Source: a virus
Strand: one strand, 5' to 3'
DNA length: 24,908 bases
IMG/VR virus record: IMGVR_UViG_3300048583_000202
Span: 1 to 24,908 of that record
Shown: in pieces, positions 12,624 through 20,215 of the stretch
Layout: each line of letters begins with the position of its first letter
How positions within the stretch are numbered: position 1 is the stretch's first letter
Notes under the pieces: model-generated
Database searches by the model: none
The model's input: only the letters and a program-made list of their open reading frames with translations
What the model was told of the DNA's origin: nothing
Made by a program: the position numbers and the translations under genes

Positions 12624-12646
12624 AAAAAGGGGACCGATAGGTCCCC
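12624..12646 (-). terminator. Rho-independent terminator
   Basis: On the minus strand GGGGACC-TATC-GGTCCCC forms a perfect 7-bp stem followed by five T. It sits 26 bp after the stop of the HAD phosphatase gene and ends that transcript. Confidence 0.88.
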
Positions 12647-12671
12647 TGAACTATCTACATTTATTTATTTG

Positions 12672-13247
12672 CTACAGACTTACGAGAAGTTTGTCCTGTA
12701 GTTCATCCCATGATGAAACCTGATCATACGGGACATTCTTTTTCTCTCCGGTTCGGTTCATAAGAATGGTTTTAAACCCCAATTTGTGCCCTATATCTGC
12801 GTTAGAAATAGTATCTTCTATCCAGAAATATGTTTCAGGGTTTGAGTATCTAGATAAAATCTTCTCCTTTGAAACAGAGAAATCAAGGGAAAAGATTTTC
12901 TTAAATGTTCCTCTTCCAAATGCGGAAGAAAGATTATCTTTTCTGTTGTGGTATTCCTTATGTGATGATCCAAATGAAGTGATCGCGTGAAAAGAACATC
13001 CAGCTTCACGAAGAGTTTTTACACCTTTTTTTGCGCCTTCTATTGGGGGAATTGCCGACCCATATGATGATTCATTGAACTCACTTATGTGTCGACTCAA
13101 TTCACTTAATGCGAGTTTACCATAACGTTGGTGGAATCGCTCCTCGTGATTTATTTCAATTCCTTTTTCAATAATCATCCACCCCGTGAATGCCAATTCC
13201 CAGTTCAGAAATACACCATCTATATCCGTTAGGATGAGCTTATTCAT
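12672..13247 (-). CDS. HAD-superfamily phosphatase
   Basis: The 191-residue product begins MNKLILTDIDGVFLNWE, with the HAD motif I D-x-D (D8 nucleophile, D10). It continues with an ITSFGSS motif II segment, a Lys (SVSKEKIL) and motif IV FWIEDTISNADIGHKLG. HAD enzymes remove phosphate through an aspartyl intermediate; phage members are often 5'(3')-deoxyribonucleotidase-like or polynucleotide-kinase-like phosphatases. The substrate cannot be fixed here. ATG 13247 overlaps the previous small gene by 8 bp; an upstream TTG adds five residues but is less likely. It ends at a terminator. Confidence 0.8.
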   Translation of the reverse strand: MNKLILTDIDGVFLNWELAFTGWMIIEKGIEINHEERFHQRYGKLALSELSRHISEFNESSYGSAIPPIEGAKKGVKTLREAGCSFHAITSFGSSHKEYHNRKDNLSSAFGRGTFKKIFSLDFSVSKEKILSRYSNPETYFWIEDTISNADIGHKLGFKTILMNRTGEKKNVPYDQVSSWDELQDKLLVSL

Positions 13248-13401
13248 CGGGCTCTGGTTCAAAAAACTTATCCTTTACACCGCTTTTTGCAAGTCGTGCA
13301 TCACGAACTTCTTGCCGAGAAGCTTTTATACGCTTCCCATCTCGTTTTTTGTAATCATCGTCGTAGTCGTCTTCATCGTGAAATTTATGCTTTCTTGACA
13401 T
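13240..13401 (-). CDS. Small highly charged protein (53 aa)
   Basis: The frame from ATG 13401 to TAA 13242-13240 encodes a 53-residue protein. It has a Lys/His start (MSRKHKFHDE), an Asp/Tyr cluster (DDYDDDYKKR), a basic helix (KRIKASRQEVRDARLAKSG) and an acidic end. I recall similar charged peptides in other T4-like genomes but know no function. It fills an otherwise empty 140 bp and overlaps its neighbours by 17 and 8 bp. Confidence 0.65.
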   Translation of the reverse strand: MSRKHKFHDEDDYDDDYKKRDGKRIKASRQEVRDARLAKSGVKDKFFEPEPDE

Positions 13402-13855
13402 TTGTCTTTCGTCCAGGCTTCTTTTCTTCAGTTACAGCAAATTTTAGTCCAAGGGCTTTGGTCGCCAGATCTTTTGTGAGGCTTGGAAATGGTTTTCGCA
13501 TTAGAACATGATCAACCATAAATTGTGCATCTCCGGCATCAATGGACTCTAATAGTTCAATGAATAATGCTTCTCGGCGATACTGGGTAAGATTATCACC
13601 TGTGTAGCCTTTAAAGAAATACGGAAGTTTTCTTGATTGTTTGTACAACATACCCTGGGAGTCTGGAAATGTTGATTTCTTAAATGCAGGCCCACTTTCG
13701 GTGGGTAAATTCCATACAAATGTTTGAGGGTCGAGCATGATTGAAACCACAGTCCGCAGTGATGTGGTATTGTTGCGTTTCAGCCATTCTACTTTTTTCT
13801 CATCGGAATCAAGCTTGTTCAGATTCATGAGAATTTCAGATATTGATAGTATCAT
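13385..13855 (-). CDS. Conserved T4-type phage protein of unknown function
   Basis: This 156-residue protein belongs to a family widespread in T4-like phages. Its recognisable elements are DEKKVEWLKRNNTTSLRTVVSIM, the Y-K-Q-S-R-K-L-P-Y-F-F-K-G motif, YRREALFIELLESIDAGDA and RKPFPSLTKD. The function is unknown. It is mostly helical and ends in a basic tail (EEKKPGRKTNVKKA). It follows RNase H by 9 bp, an association common in these phages. Confidence 0.8.
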   Translation of the reverse strand: MILSISEILMNLNKLDSDEKKVEWLKRNNTTSLRTVVSIMLDPQTFVWNLPTESGPAFKKSTFPDSQGMLYKQSRKLPYFFKGYTGDNLTQYRREALFIELLESIDAGDAQFMVDHVLMRKPFPSLTKDLATKALGLKFAVTEEKKPGRKTNVKKA

Positions 13856-13864
13856 TATTGTTCC

Positions 13865-14716
13865 TTAAAAATCGGCAAGATGATCAATCAGCATCTTCAG
13901 CCGGTTGTCAATCAGATAAGGGAGAATTTTTGCTCTTGTTTTAGTATTAGGTTCTTCCCAAGAAGCCAAAATCTTTTCCTTGATGGTTTGGGGAATTTGA
14001 GTCAGATCAATCAGGGCTTTATTGCGCTCATAATTGCGTTTGTGTTCTGAACTCAAGTTATTTATATCCCTGAATTCCTTCAGTTTCTTATCTGTAATCG
14101 GCTTCTGTCGCTGTTTTAACACGAGTGAATTATCTGCCATGAGAACATTGGGAACACCATCACCCTTGTCACCGCGCAGAATATGTTCATAGAGAAATTC
14201 CTCGGGGTTGTCCACGGTCACCCAAGTCTTTTTTGTTGGGTTATACTGCCGAATGTTTGGGTAAACATGCAGCTGAGCATAATCTTTATCACCCGACAAA
14301 ATTAGGTGGTTTTCCGCCCCGGCCTCATATGACCCGAGCTTATGAATCATGACCCCGATAATGTCATCGGCTTCTGTTGATTCTACCTGCATGACTCGAT
14401 AGGGAAATGTATCCTTGAGCTCTTGCTTGATTTTGTTTAGGGCAGTAAAAATTGAATCCCAGTCGAGCTCTGACTCTTCTCGACTCTCTGTCCGATTGGC
14501 CTTGTAGTATGGAAATAGTTGTTTCCGCCAATATTTTTGATCATCAGCGCAAATTACCAGTTCACCAAAGTCAGTCTTGAATTTTGTTCGGTTATACCGA
14601 ATCGAATTCAGAATCATATGCCTTAGCATACCTTCGTCGACTTCAGCATTTTTGTGATTGCCAAGTTGAACTAGCAAATTCGCCAGCATCACTTGACTGA
14701 GATCCATGAAAATCAT
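13865..14716 (-). CDS. rnh: RNase H / 5'-3' exonuclease, T4 Rnh family
   Basis: The 283-residue protein matches T4 RNase H (305 residues), the flap-endonuclease-like enzyme that removes RNA primers from lagging-strand fragments. Acidic metal ligands are visible: D5 in IFMDLSQ, D58-D59 in CADDQ, E115/D117/D118 in EADD, D143/D145 in SGDKD, and D183/D186 in GDKGDGVPN. The arch region YRKQLFPYYKANR-like segment (about 62-76) is also present. The ATG at 14716 overlaps the previous stop as ATGA. Starting at M4 instead would leave the first catalytic Asp at residue 2, so M1 is preferred. Confidence 0.95.
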   Translation of the reverse strand: MIFMDLSQVMLANLLVQLGNHKNAEVDEGMLRHMILNSIRYNRTKFKTDFGELVICADDQKYWRKQLFPYYKANRTESREESELDWDSIFTALNKIKQELKDTFPYRVMQVESTEADDIIGVMIHKLGSYEAGAENHLILSGDKDYAQLHVYPNIRQYNPTKKTWVTVDNPEEFLYEHILRGDKGDGVPNVLMADNSLVLKQRQKPITDKKLKEFRDINNLSSEHKRNYERNKALIDLTQIPQTIKEKILASWEEPNTKTRAKILPYLIDNRLKMLIDHLADF

Positions 14717-15066
14717 TCTTCATCCTCTGAGATAAACTCTTCGATTCTAGCTATTTCGGCCTCAGCATTGAAATCATCGTCAAATAAGATTGAATCAAAT
14801 GTCTGAGCCATGGGATGGTCTTGTTTGTGCATTCTGTGGACAAGACCAGAGAAAAGTGAAACCAGAGCAACAAATGTTTTTACTGATTGAGGATTCTTGT
14901 CTAGCCAGATGTCATAGTTTTTCAATAACATACAGAGCTCATAAACAAAATCTTCCTGTATGTCAACAACTAGATCATCAAATGGATATTCGTTTTTATT
15001 TGCTGTATCTGCGCGGTCTTCTTTTTTTGCTTTTGCCGCACGGAAATCAATTACATTTGATGTCAT
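14713..15066 (-). CDS. Unknown acidic protein (117 aa)
   Basis: Not assigned. It has a basic N-terminus (DFRAAKAKKEDRAD), a helical core (EDFVYELCMLLKNYDIWL, TFVALVSLFSGLVHRMHKQDHP) and a strongly acidic C-terminus (FDDDFNAEAEIARIEEFISEDEE). Similar small acidic proteins adjoin RNase H in T4-like phages. AAGG precedes the ATG at 15066, which overlaps the previous stop by ATGA. A replication accessory role would be a guess. Confidence 0.7.
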   Translation of the reverse strand: MTSNVIDFRAAKAKKEDRADTANKNEYPFDDLVVDIQEDFVYELCMLLKNYDIWLDKNPQSVKTFVALVSLFSGLVHRMHKQDHPMAQTFDSILFDDDFNAEAEIARIEEFISEDEE

Positions 15067-16211
15067 GTGTACACCTTAAGTATCATGGTATCGGCATTGC
15101 ACCGGCCAACTGCCTGACTTTGTGCCGTTTTGATATTTCCAAACCACTTAGTTAACTGGAGCTTATTTGTTTTTGCAAGTTCCAGAAGTTGCTTATCTGG
15201 CCATCTCAGTCTTTTCTTAACTGATTCAGTTTCATTCAGATTTAGAATGGTGGAACCCCGAATGTCAAATCCCTCGTCGGACGTAAGAACACTCAATACT
15301 CGAGTCTTTGTATTGAACAGAACAGCAATTTTTGCCTTCAGAATAGTTTCTGGCAAAACCGACTTACATTTGTATTCTAGACTTTCGGGCTGATATTGAA
15401 ATGTGGCAAGTTTCTTTTCAACAGGAACTTTCTTTGGAACTCTTGGTTTACGAACCGCAATTTTTCCAGTTTCATATCGTTCAAGATCTTGCAGAATTGA
15501 TGTAACGAACGCCGCACGGCGTTTCTGTTCTACAATCGGAACATTTCTGTAGCCTTCGACCAAATCCTTATCTGTTTTCTTCAGCAACAATTCATATTCT
15601 TTAGCAATAGGAACATAATACGACTTGATACTAGGGAGTTTTGCTCTAGGAACTACTCTACTTGAAAGGAAATTGTAGTAGGAAAAATCCTCGGGCAGCT
15701 CATTTCGCAGATGCTGATCCAAAAGTTCTTCAGTTTCCGCTATGAAGTCGACTTGATTCTTGGTCGCCGATGGTTTCTGTTCTTCTTTTTGAGAATCATC
15801 ATCAAGACTTGGGGCAACTGTTCTTTTATTGAGTTCTTTGATAAGAGTTCGAATTCTAGTTTTGTGAACCGGTGTCAGTTCACCGCCTTCAAGTTCAACT
15901 TTACAGAGAGATGCACCAGCAGAAATGAACCAACATTCATCTATGTTAGCCAGAGATTTCACATCTGTCGGCGAAAACTTTTTTGCCCACTCAAGAACAA
16001 CTGCTTTAAATTGTTTGCGGTCCCAAAAATATCGATGATGAGCCATGGCTTCTGTCAATAGAGCCATGTACTTTGGATTACTTGGAGTGACCTCTGACCA
16101 TTCTGGTTCAGACCCGACATGCTTCTCATCCAGAAGCATCGAAGCCTTACTTTTACGCGGAAGCTTTACTTTCGCCTTTTTAGTGGCAATTTTCTTTAGT
16201 GCCCGTGCCAT
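15063..16211 (-). CDS. Conserved large phage protein of unknown function (382 aa)
   Basis: The N-terminus is very basic (ALKKIATKKAKVKLPRKSKAS), with a low-complexity charged stretch near residues 137-150. The C-terminal 110 residues, with AKIAVLFNTKTRVLSVL, DIRGSTILNLNETESVKKRLRWPD and KLQLTKWFGNIKTA, resemble a domain I recall from hypothetical proteins of T4-like cyanophages. No catalytic motif is evident. The basic tail suggests DNA or RNA binding. It begins inside the glycosyltransferase gene end (16-bp overlap) and lies upstream of RNase H, among replication genes. Confidence 0.75.
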   Translation of the reverse strand: MARALKKIATKKAKVKLPRKSKASMLLDEKHVGSEPEWSEVTPSNPKYMALLTEAMAHHRYFWDRKQFKAVVLEWAKKFSPTDVKSLANIDECWFISAGASLCKVELEGGELTPVHKTRIRTLIKELNKRTVAPSLDDDSQKEEQKPSATKNQVDFIAETEELLDQHLRNELPEDFSYYNFLSSRVVPRAKLPSIKSYYVPIAKEYELLLKKTDKDLVEGYRNVPIVEQKRRAAFVTSILQDLERYETGKIAVRKPRVPKKVPVEKKLATFQYQPESLEYKCKSVLPETILKAKIAVLFNTKTRVLSVLTSDEGFDIRGSTILNLNETESVKKRLRWPDKQLLELAKTNKLQLTKWFGNIKTAQSQAVGRCNADTMILKVYT

Positions 16212-17110
16212 ATATTATCCAACAAAGTTGTCCATTGTTTAGATCTTGCCTCCCAGGAATACAGATCATTTGCTATCTGCATTGTGTACGGGGGAATAGA
16301 TTTACCTTCTAAATGATTATACACTACACTTCGCATAGAGTCAACAAACACCTTGAGATGTACTTGAGGCCTCTCGTCATACGTATAGATATTGGTCAGC
16401 CCAAGTGATGTTTCTGGAAGGGCAGCTAATGAACTATGAACACATTTTAAACCGTGACACATGGACTCGATCAAAACTAAACATGATGTTTCCGGCCATA
16501 TTGAAGGATATGCAAGAACATCATGATTTAGAAGTTCACTCCGGATTCGCGAGTTTGAAACAGATTTAGAGTAAGTAACACCTTTTGTAGAAGTGAGTTC
16601 GCGAAACAGATCGCCAAATGGTTTGTCTCGTTCTTCCCAGCCATATAGATCAAATGAAGAAAATACACTCAACTCTATACGCTGCCCAAATTCTTTTCGG
16701 AGCTCTTTGAATGCTGCTGATAGAATGTTTAATCCTCGGTGCGGAGTTGAAAAATAGATCAATCTACACACATCGGATGATTCTTTTCTTGAAGCTATAC
16801 AAGGATCAATTGCGTTTTGCAAAACAGTCCCGGCCGAATATGGGACACCAAGAATCAGGTTATACATCTGCTGCTGCCAGTGTGATACAAAAACTAGCTT
16901 ATCAAATTTTTGCCATCCTCCATTTCGAAGATGTTCTACTTCAGGATCCCCCGGCAGATCGTGGAGTAAATAGATCTGTTTCTTAGTTTTGTCGAGTCCC
17001 CTGACCCTGGAATGTGTAATCTGGAATTTTGAAAGCAATTCTGGCGGCAAAGAATTTATCCTTGCCGCCATAAGCTCAGTCCCGCCTCGAGCTACTTTAT
17101 TCGTATTCAT
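16196..17110 (-). CDS. Glycosyltransferase, GT-B fold (GT4-like)
   Basis: The 304-residue protein has features of GT4-type retaining glycosyltransferases: an N-terminal ARGGTELMA segment, LVFVSHWQQQMY, a linker with LIYFSTPHRGLNIL, and the E-x7-E donor-binding motif in PETSCLVLIESMCHG (about residues 219-233). It transfers a sugar from a nucleotide donor. The acceptor could be phage DNA, a virion protein or cell surface; the sequence does not decide. It starts within the end of the deoxyribosyltransferase-like gene (14-bp overlap). Confidence 0.85.
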   Translation of the reverse strand: MNTNKVARGGTELMAARINSLPPELLSKFQITHSRVRGLDKTKKQIYLLHDLPGDPEVEHLRNGGWQKFDKLVFVSHWQQQMYNLILGVPYSAGTVLQNAIDPCIASRKESSDVCRLIYFSTPHRGLNILSAAFKELRKEFGQRIELSVFSSFDLYGWEERDKPFGDLFRELTSTKGVTYSKSVSNSRIRSELLNHDVLAYPSIWPETSCLVLIESMCHGLKCVHSSLAALPETSLGLTNIYTYDERPQVHLKVFVDSMRSVVYNHLEGKSIPPYTMQIANDLYSWEARSKQWTTLLDNIWHGH

Positions 17111-17579
17111 TACTTATTGTTTCCTTAAGAAGGGCTAGAAACCCCGCCTTTGTTTCCCTGAGCTCTACACCATCATAACGATCACAAACGACTTTCACAT
17201 TCCCATAGCGGTAAAATTTTGGAGAACAGTAAACTATTGTTTTACCCCAGCCGTAAACTGAAAGTCCCAACTCCATAAGCGTGATGGGCGATCTCGAGTC
17301 ATCTGCAAAATAGTAGACTCTGATTCCTGACCATTCCTGTGCTTCAAGCTCCCAAGTCACTTGCTCATGAAATTTGGTTCCAGGTGTAGGGTCCTGCTCC
17401 CAGGAAGAATCCCAATCGTCCCGTCGTGGATTTAGAATTACTATGGGATAGATAAGTGCTGAAAGTTCTTTGGTTAACCAATCTTGCCAAGGCTCTGCTT
17501 GGCCCATATCAATTGATCCTCCAAGAAAAATTAGACGGGAATCCTTGTCGAAATACTCAGGTGCCTTAATTACTTTCAT
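17097..17579 (-). CDS. Nucleoside 2-deoxyribosyltransferase-like protein
   Basis: The 160-residue protein has the fold signature RLIFLGGSIDMGQAEPWQDWL, ILNPRRDDWDSSW, EQVTWELEAQEWSG and SPITLMELGLSVYGW. The G-G-S-I, N-P-R-R and M-E-L-G segments match the Nuc_deoxyrib_tr_2 type family. These proteins exchange bases on deoxynucleosides or cleave N-glycosidic bonds. The Glu of the MELG segment would be in the active site. It is coupled to glutaredoxin (14-bp overlap) and to the glycosyltransferase, consistent with nucleotide metabolism. Substrate unknown. Confidence 0.82.
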   Translation of the reverse strand: MKVIKAPEYFDKDSRLIFLGGSIDMGQAEPWQDWLTKELSALIYPIVILNPRRDDWDSSWEQDPTPGTKFHEQVTWELEAQEWSGIRVYYFADDSRSPITLMELGLSVYGWGKTIVYCSPKFYRYGNVKVVCDRYDGVELRETKAGFLALLKETISNEYE

Positions 17580-17805
17580 TTAAATGTCCCAGCAAATCAG
17601 TGTAACCCCCGATATAAGTAGAATCCACCCAAATTTGAGGAATCGTGGTTGAAGTTGCGCCTGCGAGCCTCATGTTTTCTTGAAGATATGAGAAATTTAC
17701 ACCTTCTTCGATGTCGACCCATTTATATGGGAGCTTTTTTTCTTCTGCCAGAGCTTTTGCTTTGTGGCAAAAGACACACCAAGAAGCGCCATAAATTGTG
17801 ATCAT
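17566..17805 (-). CDS. Glutaredoxin
   Basis: The 79-residue protein has the thioredoxin-fold glutaredoxin pattern: MITIYGASWCVFCHKAKALA with the dithiol C10-V-F-C13, the cis-Pro in TIPQIWVD, and IGGYTDLLGH for glutathione binding. It would recycle ribonucleotide reductase or other thiol enzymes. Length is typical of phage glutaredoxins. The ATG at 17805 overlaps the upstream stop as ATGA. Confidence 0.93.
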   Translation of the reverse strand: MITIYGASWCVFCHKAKALAEEKKLPYKWVDIEEGVNFSYLQENMRLAGATSTTIPQIWVDSTYIGGYTDLLGHLNESN

Positions 17806-18074
17806 TCTGATGCTGCCTTAAAGCCGCCTTTGATTGCAGCGATATATTGTTTCCCATTGATTTTCAAGACAGTGTTTGGGTGCCGCTTTCCGTCTTTCCC
17901 GATATTGATGAGAGATAGCCGAACATTTTTGCCTTGCTTGAGTGCTTTCAGCTGGTTAATGAGCTGCTCTCCCGACCCAACGTATTCCCGCCGCGCGGCT
18001 TTTGTTACCGAAGGCGAAACCGACTTTCGTTCACCCTTTGATGTGTATGTCTTCCCAGAACCTTTGTTAGCCAT
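17802..18074 (-). CDS. Unknown small basic protein (90 aa)
   Basis: Not recognised. It is strongly basic (ANKGSGKTYTSKGERKSVSP, TKAARREYVG, KALKQGKNVRL), with a predicted beta-hairpin C-terminus (NTVLKINGKQYIAAIKGG). This suggests nucleic-acid binding, but no motif confirms it. It overlaps its upstream gene by 8 bp and glutaredoxin by 4 bp, so it is cotranslated in the nucleotide-metabolism operon. Confidence 0.7.
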   Translation of the reverse strand: MANKGSGKTYTSKGERKSVSPSVTKAARREYVGSGEQLINQLKALKQGKNVRLSLINIGKDGKRHPNTVLKINGKQYIAAIKGGFKAASE

Positions 18075-18378
18075 CTACTTTCCAATTCTCCATAAAAGCA
18101 ACGATTCGTTCATCCGTGGAATTTTTCCATGCGGGGTTCAATTCTTTAAAATGTACAACTGCAGAAGCTTCATTAGCAAACTCGGAAGAAAGAATAGTTT
18201 CTCCTATCCATTCCTGCCCAACTTCTTTGGCTTCTTCACATGTGATTATATCCTGGGCCCATTCTCGTTCAAAACCAGAAATTGGTGTCTCGGGATTCAG
18301 TTTCTGTAGTTCAGAGACTGGTAAATAGTATGTATGTAAAAACTGTGATATTGTTGTGACTTTGACGTATTGTTTCAT
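18067..18378 (-). CDS. Unknown protein (103 aa)
   Basis: Not recognised. The product MKQYVKVTTISQFLHTYYLP is a small mixed alpha/beta protein rich in Trp and Glu (GFEREWAQDIITCEEAKEVG, AFMENWKVDG). The frame extends further upstream, but that part is the membrane gene read in another frame. ATG 18378 has a GGGGG purine run upstream and an ATGA overlap with the membrane gene stop. No functional motif is visible. Confidence 0.7.
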   Translation of the reverse strand: MKQYVKVTTISQFLHTYYLPVSELQKLNPETPISGFEREWAQDIITCEEAKEVGQEWIGETILSSEFANEASAVVHFKELNPAWKNSTDERIVAFMENWKVDG

Positions 18379-18536
18379 TGCGCCCCCATGATAAGCAAAA
18401 GAAAACCCCCAATTGCGACTAGCCCCACCGAAAACCCATACCAAAAACCGAGGCCGAACAATTTTGATAAGACCCCCAGAAAAACCGGGGGTCCGAGAAG
18501 CATGAAAAGAATAACAAAGAAAAGTTCACCAGTCAT
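18375..18536 (-). CDS. Small two-pass membrane protein (53 aa)
   Basis: The frame from ATG 18536 to TGA 18377-18375 encodes two hydrophobic segments: LFFVILFMLLGPPVFLGVL, then FWYGFSVGLVAIGGFLLLIM, with only a short SKLFGLG between them. It overlaps the CCA-adding enzyme stop (ATGA) and the next start (ATGA). This double coupling in an otherwise empty 154-bp interval is strong evidence that it is real. Function unknown. Confidence 0.7.
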   Translation of the reverse strand: MTGELFFVILFMLLGPPVFLGVLSKLFGLGFWYGFSVGLVAIGGFLLLIMGAQ

Positions 18537-19768
18537 TGAACCATACTCACCGCTTTGATTCTTGCTGCTGTCATCTTTTCCTGGATTTGGGCAGCGGTTG
18601 GATTTTGGAGCTTGAGATCATCAAATTTAACTGACATATATGCATCGGCCATTTTTTGAACCTTGATTTTATCAGAAACATCAATCTCCTCAAACCCGAG
18701 CCGACCCCGCGCATCTGCCATCATCACATTCACAAGAACTTCAACCGAGTCTGGATCACGACGAATGTCCATGTCATCAAACATCTTCACCCATGTCTTC
18801 GGCCGAAACTCATTGAGTTTGTGCCCGGCCATATGCCACCGTGTTGCTTTCTTTGCCCACTGGGTGTATTTTGTGGGAACATTCATCCTTGAGCAAAAAG
18901 CTTCAGTGACTGCAACTCCATTGACATCATGATCATAGTGCTTGGGCATTTTTTCGCGCGGGGTCAGTCCTTTACCCAAATCATGACACAGTGCCGCAAC
19001 ACGAGAGGGAAGATCTTGAGCCATATTTGCTGAAGCTTTCAGAACCAGCATCGTGTGAGCAAACGAGTCACCTTCTGGGTGCCACCTGTAAGACTCCAGT
19101 GAACTTTTCAGAACATAGAGTTCAGGAAAAACTGGTTTCAAGCAGTCAATCTCCAGCAGAGTCTCAAAGAACAGATGGGGATTGGGTTCCATCAGAGCTC
19201 GAGAAACTTCCTTCCACACTCTGTCGGGCTGGAGTTCACCGAGAACACCTTTCTTTGCCATATTGTATGCAAGATCACGGGTTTCCGCAGCGACAGTCCA
19301 ATCACCACCAAACCTTGCCCGCAGACGAGCAAGACGAAGAATACGAACCGGGTCTTCTGCAAAAGCATCAGAAGTATGCCGCAGAACTTTTTCATGCGCA
19401 TCTTTTTTGCCGCCGAAAGGATCAATCACATGAACAAATCGAGTCTTCATATCATCAAAAACTTCGATTGCCATTGAATTGATGGAAAGATCTCTTCTTT
19501 TGAGGTCTTCTTCAAGCGTCACATTTTCAGTTTCAAAGGAGAAACCAACATAACCTTCGCCGGTCTTGCGCTCTTTTCTTGCTAGGGCATGTTCATCGCC
19601 TGTCACCGGATGAAGAAAGACGGGAAAATCTTTCCCGACCTGTTCATAGCCGGAATCCAGCATATCTTGGACTGTATATCCGACATGAACAAAATCTTTG
19701 TCCATCGACCTACGGCCGAGAACAAAATCGCGGACAAAGCCGCCAACTATGAAGATTTGTTTTTCCAT
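18533..19768 (-). CDS. cca: CCA-adding enzyme (tRNA nucleotidyltransferase) with HD domain
   Basis: The 411-residue protein matches E. coli Cca (412 residues) throughout. The nucleotidyltransferase has IVGGFVRDFVLG with catalytic D23-x-D25 (MDKDFVHVG), the ARKERKTGEGYVGF segment, LKRRDLSINSMA, and the AEDPVRILRLAR nucleotide-recognition motif (about 137-148). The C-terminal HD phosphohydrolase domain has CHDLGKGLTP (261-270). It repairs or builds the 3' CCA of tRNAs; the HD domain in bacteria has phosphatase activity. It is bacterial-type rather than a trimmed phage form, suggesting acquisition from a host. No ribosome binding site precedes the ATG, and the -10 box ends 6 nt before it, so the mRNA may be leaderless. 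Confidence 0.95.
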   Translation of the reverse strand: MEKQIFIVGGFVRDFVLGRRSMDKDFVHVGYTVQDMLDSGYEQVGKDFPVFLHPVTGDEHALARKERKTGEGYVGFSFETENVTLEEDLKRRDLSINSMAIEVFDDMKTRFVHVIDPFGGKKDAHEKVLRHTSDAFAEDPVRILRLARLRARFGGDWTVAAETRDLAYNMAKKGVLGELQPDRVWKEVSRALMEPNPHLFFETLLEIDCLKPVFPELYVLKSSLESYRWHPEGDSFAHTMLVLKASANMAQDLPSRVAALCHDLGKGLTPREKMPKHYDHDVNGVAVTEAFCSRMNVPTKYTQWAKKATRWHMAGHKLNEFRPKTWVKMFDDMDIRRDPDSVEVLVNVMMADARGRLGFEEIDVSDKIKVQKMADAYMSVKFDDLKLQNPTAAQIQEKMTAARIKAVSMVQ

Positions 19769-19774
19769 GAGAAA

Positions 19775-19803
19775 TTTATATCACATCAAATGTGATCAGT
19801 CAA
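19775..19803 (-). promoter_or_regulatory. Sigma70-like promoter of cca with palindrome in spacer
   Basis: The minus strand has TTGACT (19803-19798), a 17-nt spacer and extended -10 TGA-TATAAA (TATAAA at 19780-19775). The spacer holds ATCACAT-TTG-ATGTGAT, a perfect 7-bp inverted repeat that could be an operator. The expected start coincides with the A of the cca ATG. Confidence 0.6.
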
Positions 19804-20215
19804 CAACAGTTACCTTAATAACTCTAGTATAGTCAAGACTTTCAAAATACCCATGCCACGGAAGATACAAAATTTCTCCTTCATACTCAATAGTATAATC
19901 ATTGGATGCGGCTACTACTTTTTCTAATTTTTCCGCGGACTCCTTATCTGGATAAGCTTTTACAATAATAAAACCATGTCCAGAATCACAACCAAAACTA
20001 TATACCGCGGCCACGATCCAAAACTCTTTTGCGTCAAAATCCGTCACAAAAGATTCCCAACTATTTTCTTTTACTGCTTCATAGGTTGTATACACATTTT
20101 GGGACAAATAATTTTCGGTATCTGTATCAGCTCTTTCATATTCAGAACCATGTGAATCAAAATCAAGTTCACGTGTTACTCGGTCATAGCCATAGTAGAA
20201 AGTTTTTGCCATCAT
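19796..20215 (-). CDS. Unknown protein (139 aa)
   Basis: Not recognised. It is acidic and aromatic-rich, with a KTFYYGYDRVTRELDFDSHG start, a central FWIVAAVYSFGCDSGHGFIIVKAYPD strand pair, and a beta-rich end (EGEILYLPWHGYFESLDYTR). No membrane segment. It overlaps the peptidyl-tRNA hydrolase gene by ATGA; two ATGs are adjacent (20215 and 20212). Its last codons contain the -35 box of the cca promoter. Confidence 0.7.
   Translation of the reverse strand: MMAKTFYYGYDRVTRELDFDSHGSEYERADTDTENYLSQNVYTTYEAVKENSWESFVTDFDAKEFWIVAAVYSFGCDSGHGFIIVKAYPDKESAEKLEKVVAASNDYTIEYEGEILYLPWHGYFESLDYTRVIKVTVVD

Noticed and set aside
12655-12671. AATAAATA on the minus strand as a late promoter
   Set aside because: It lies just before a strong terminator on the same strand, in a simple AT repeat, so it is unlikely to produce useful mRNA.
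18991-19482. Long plus-strand open frame opposite cca
   Set aside because: cca is fully collinear with its family on the minus strand; the plus frame is a shadow without a ribosome binding site.
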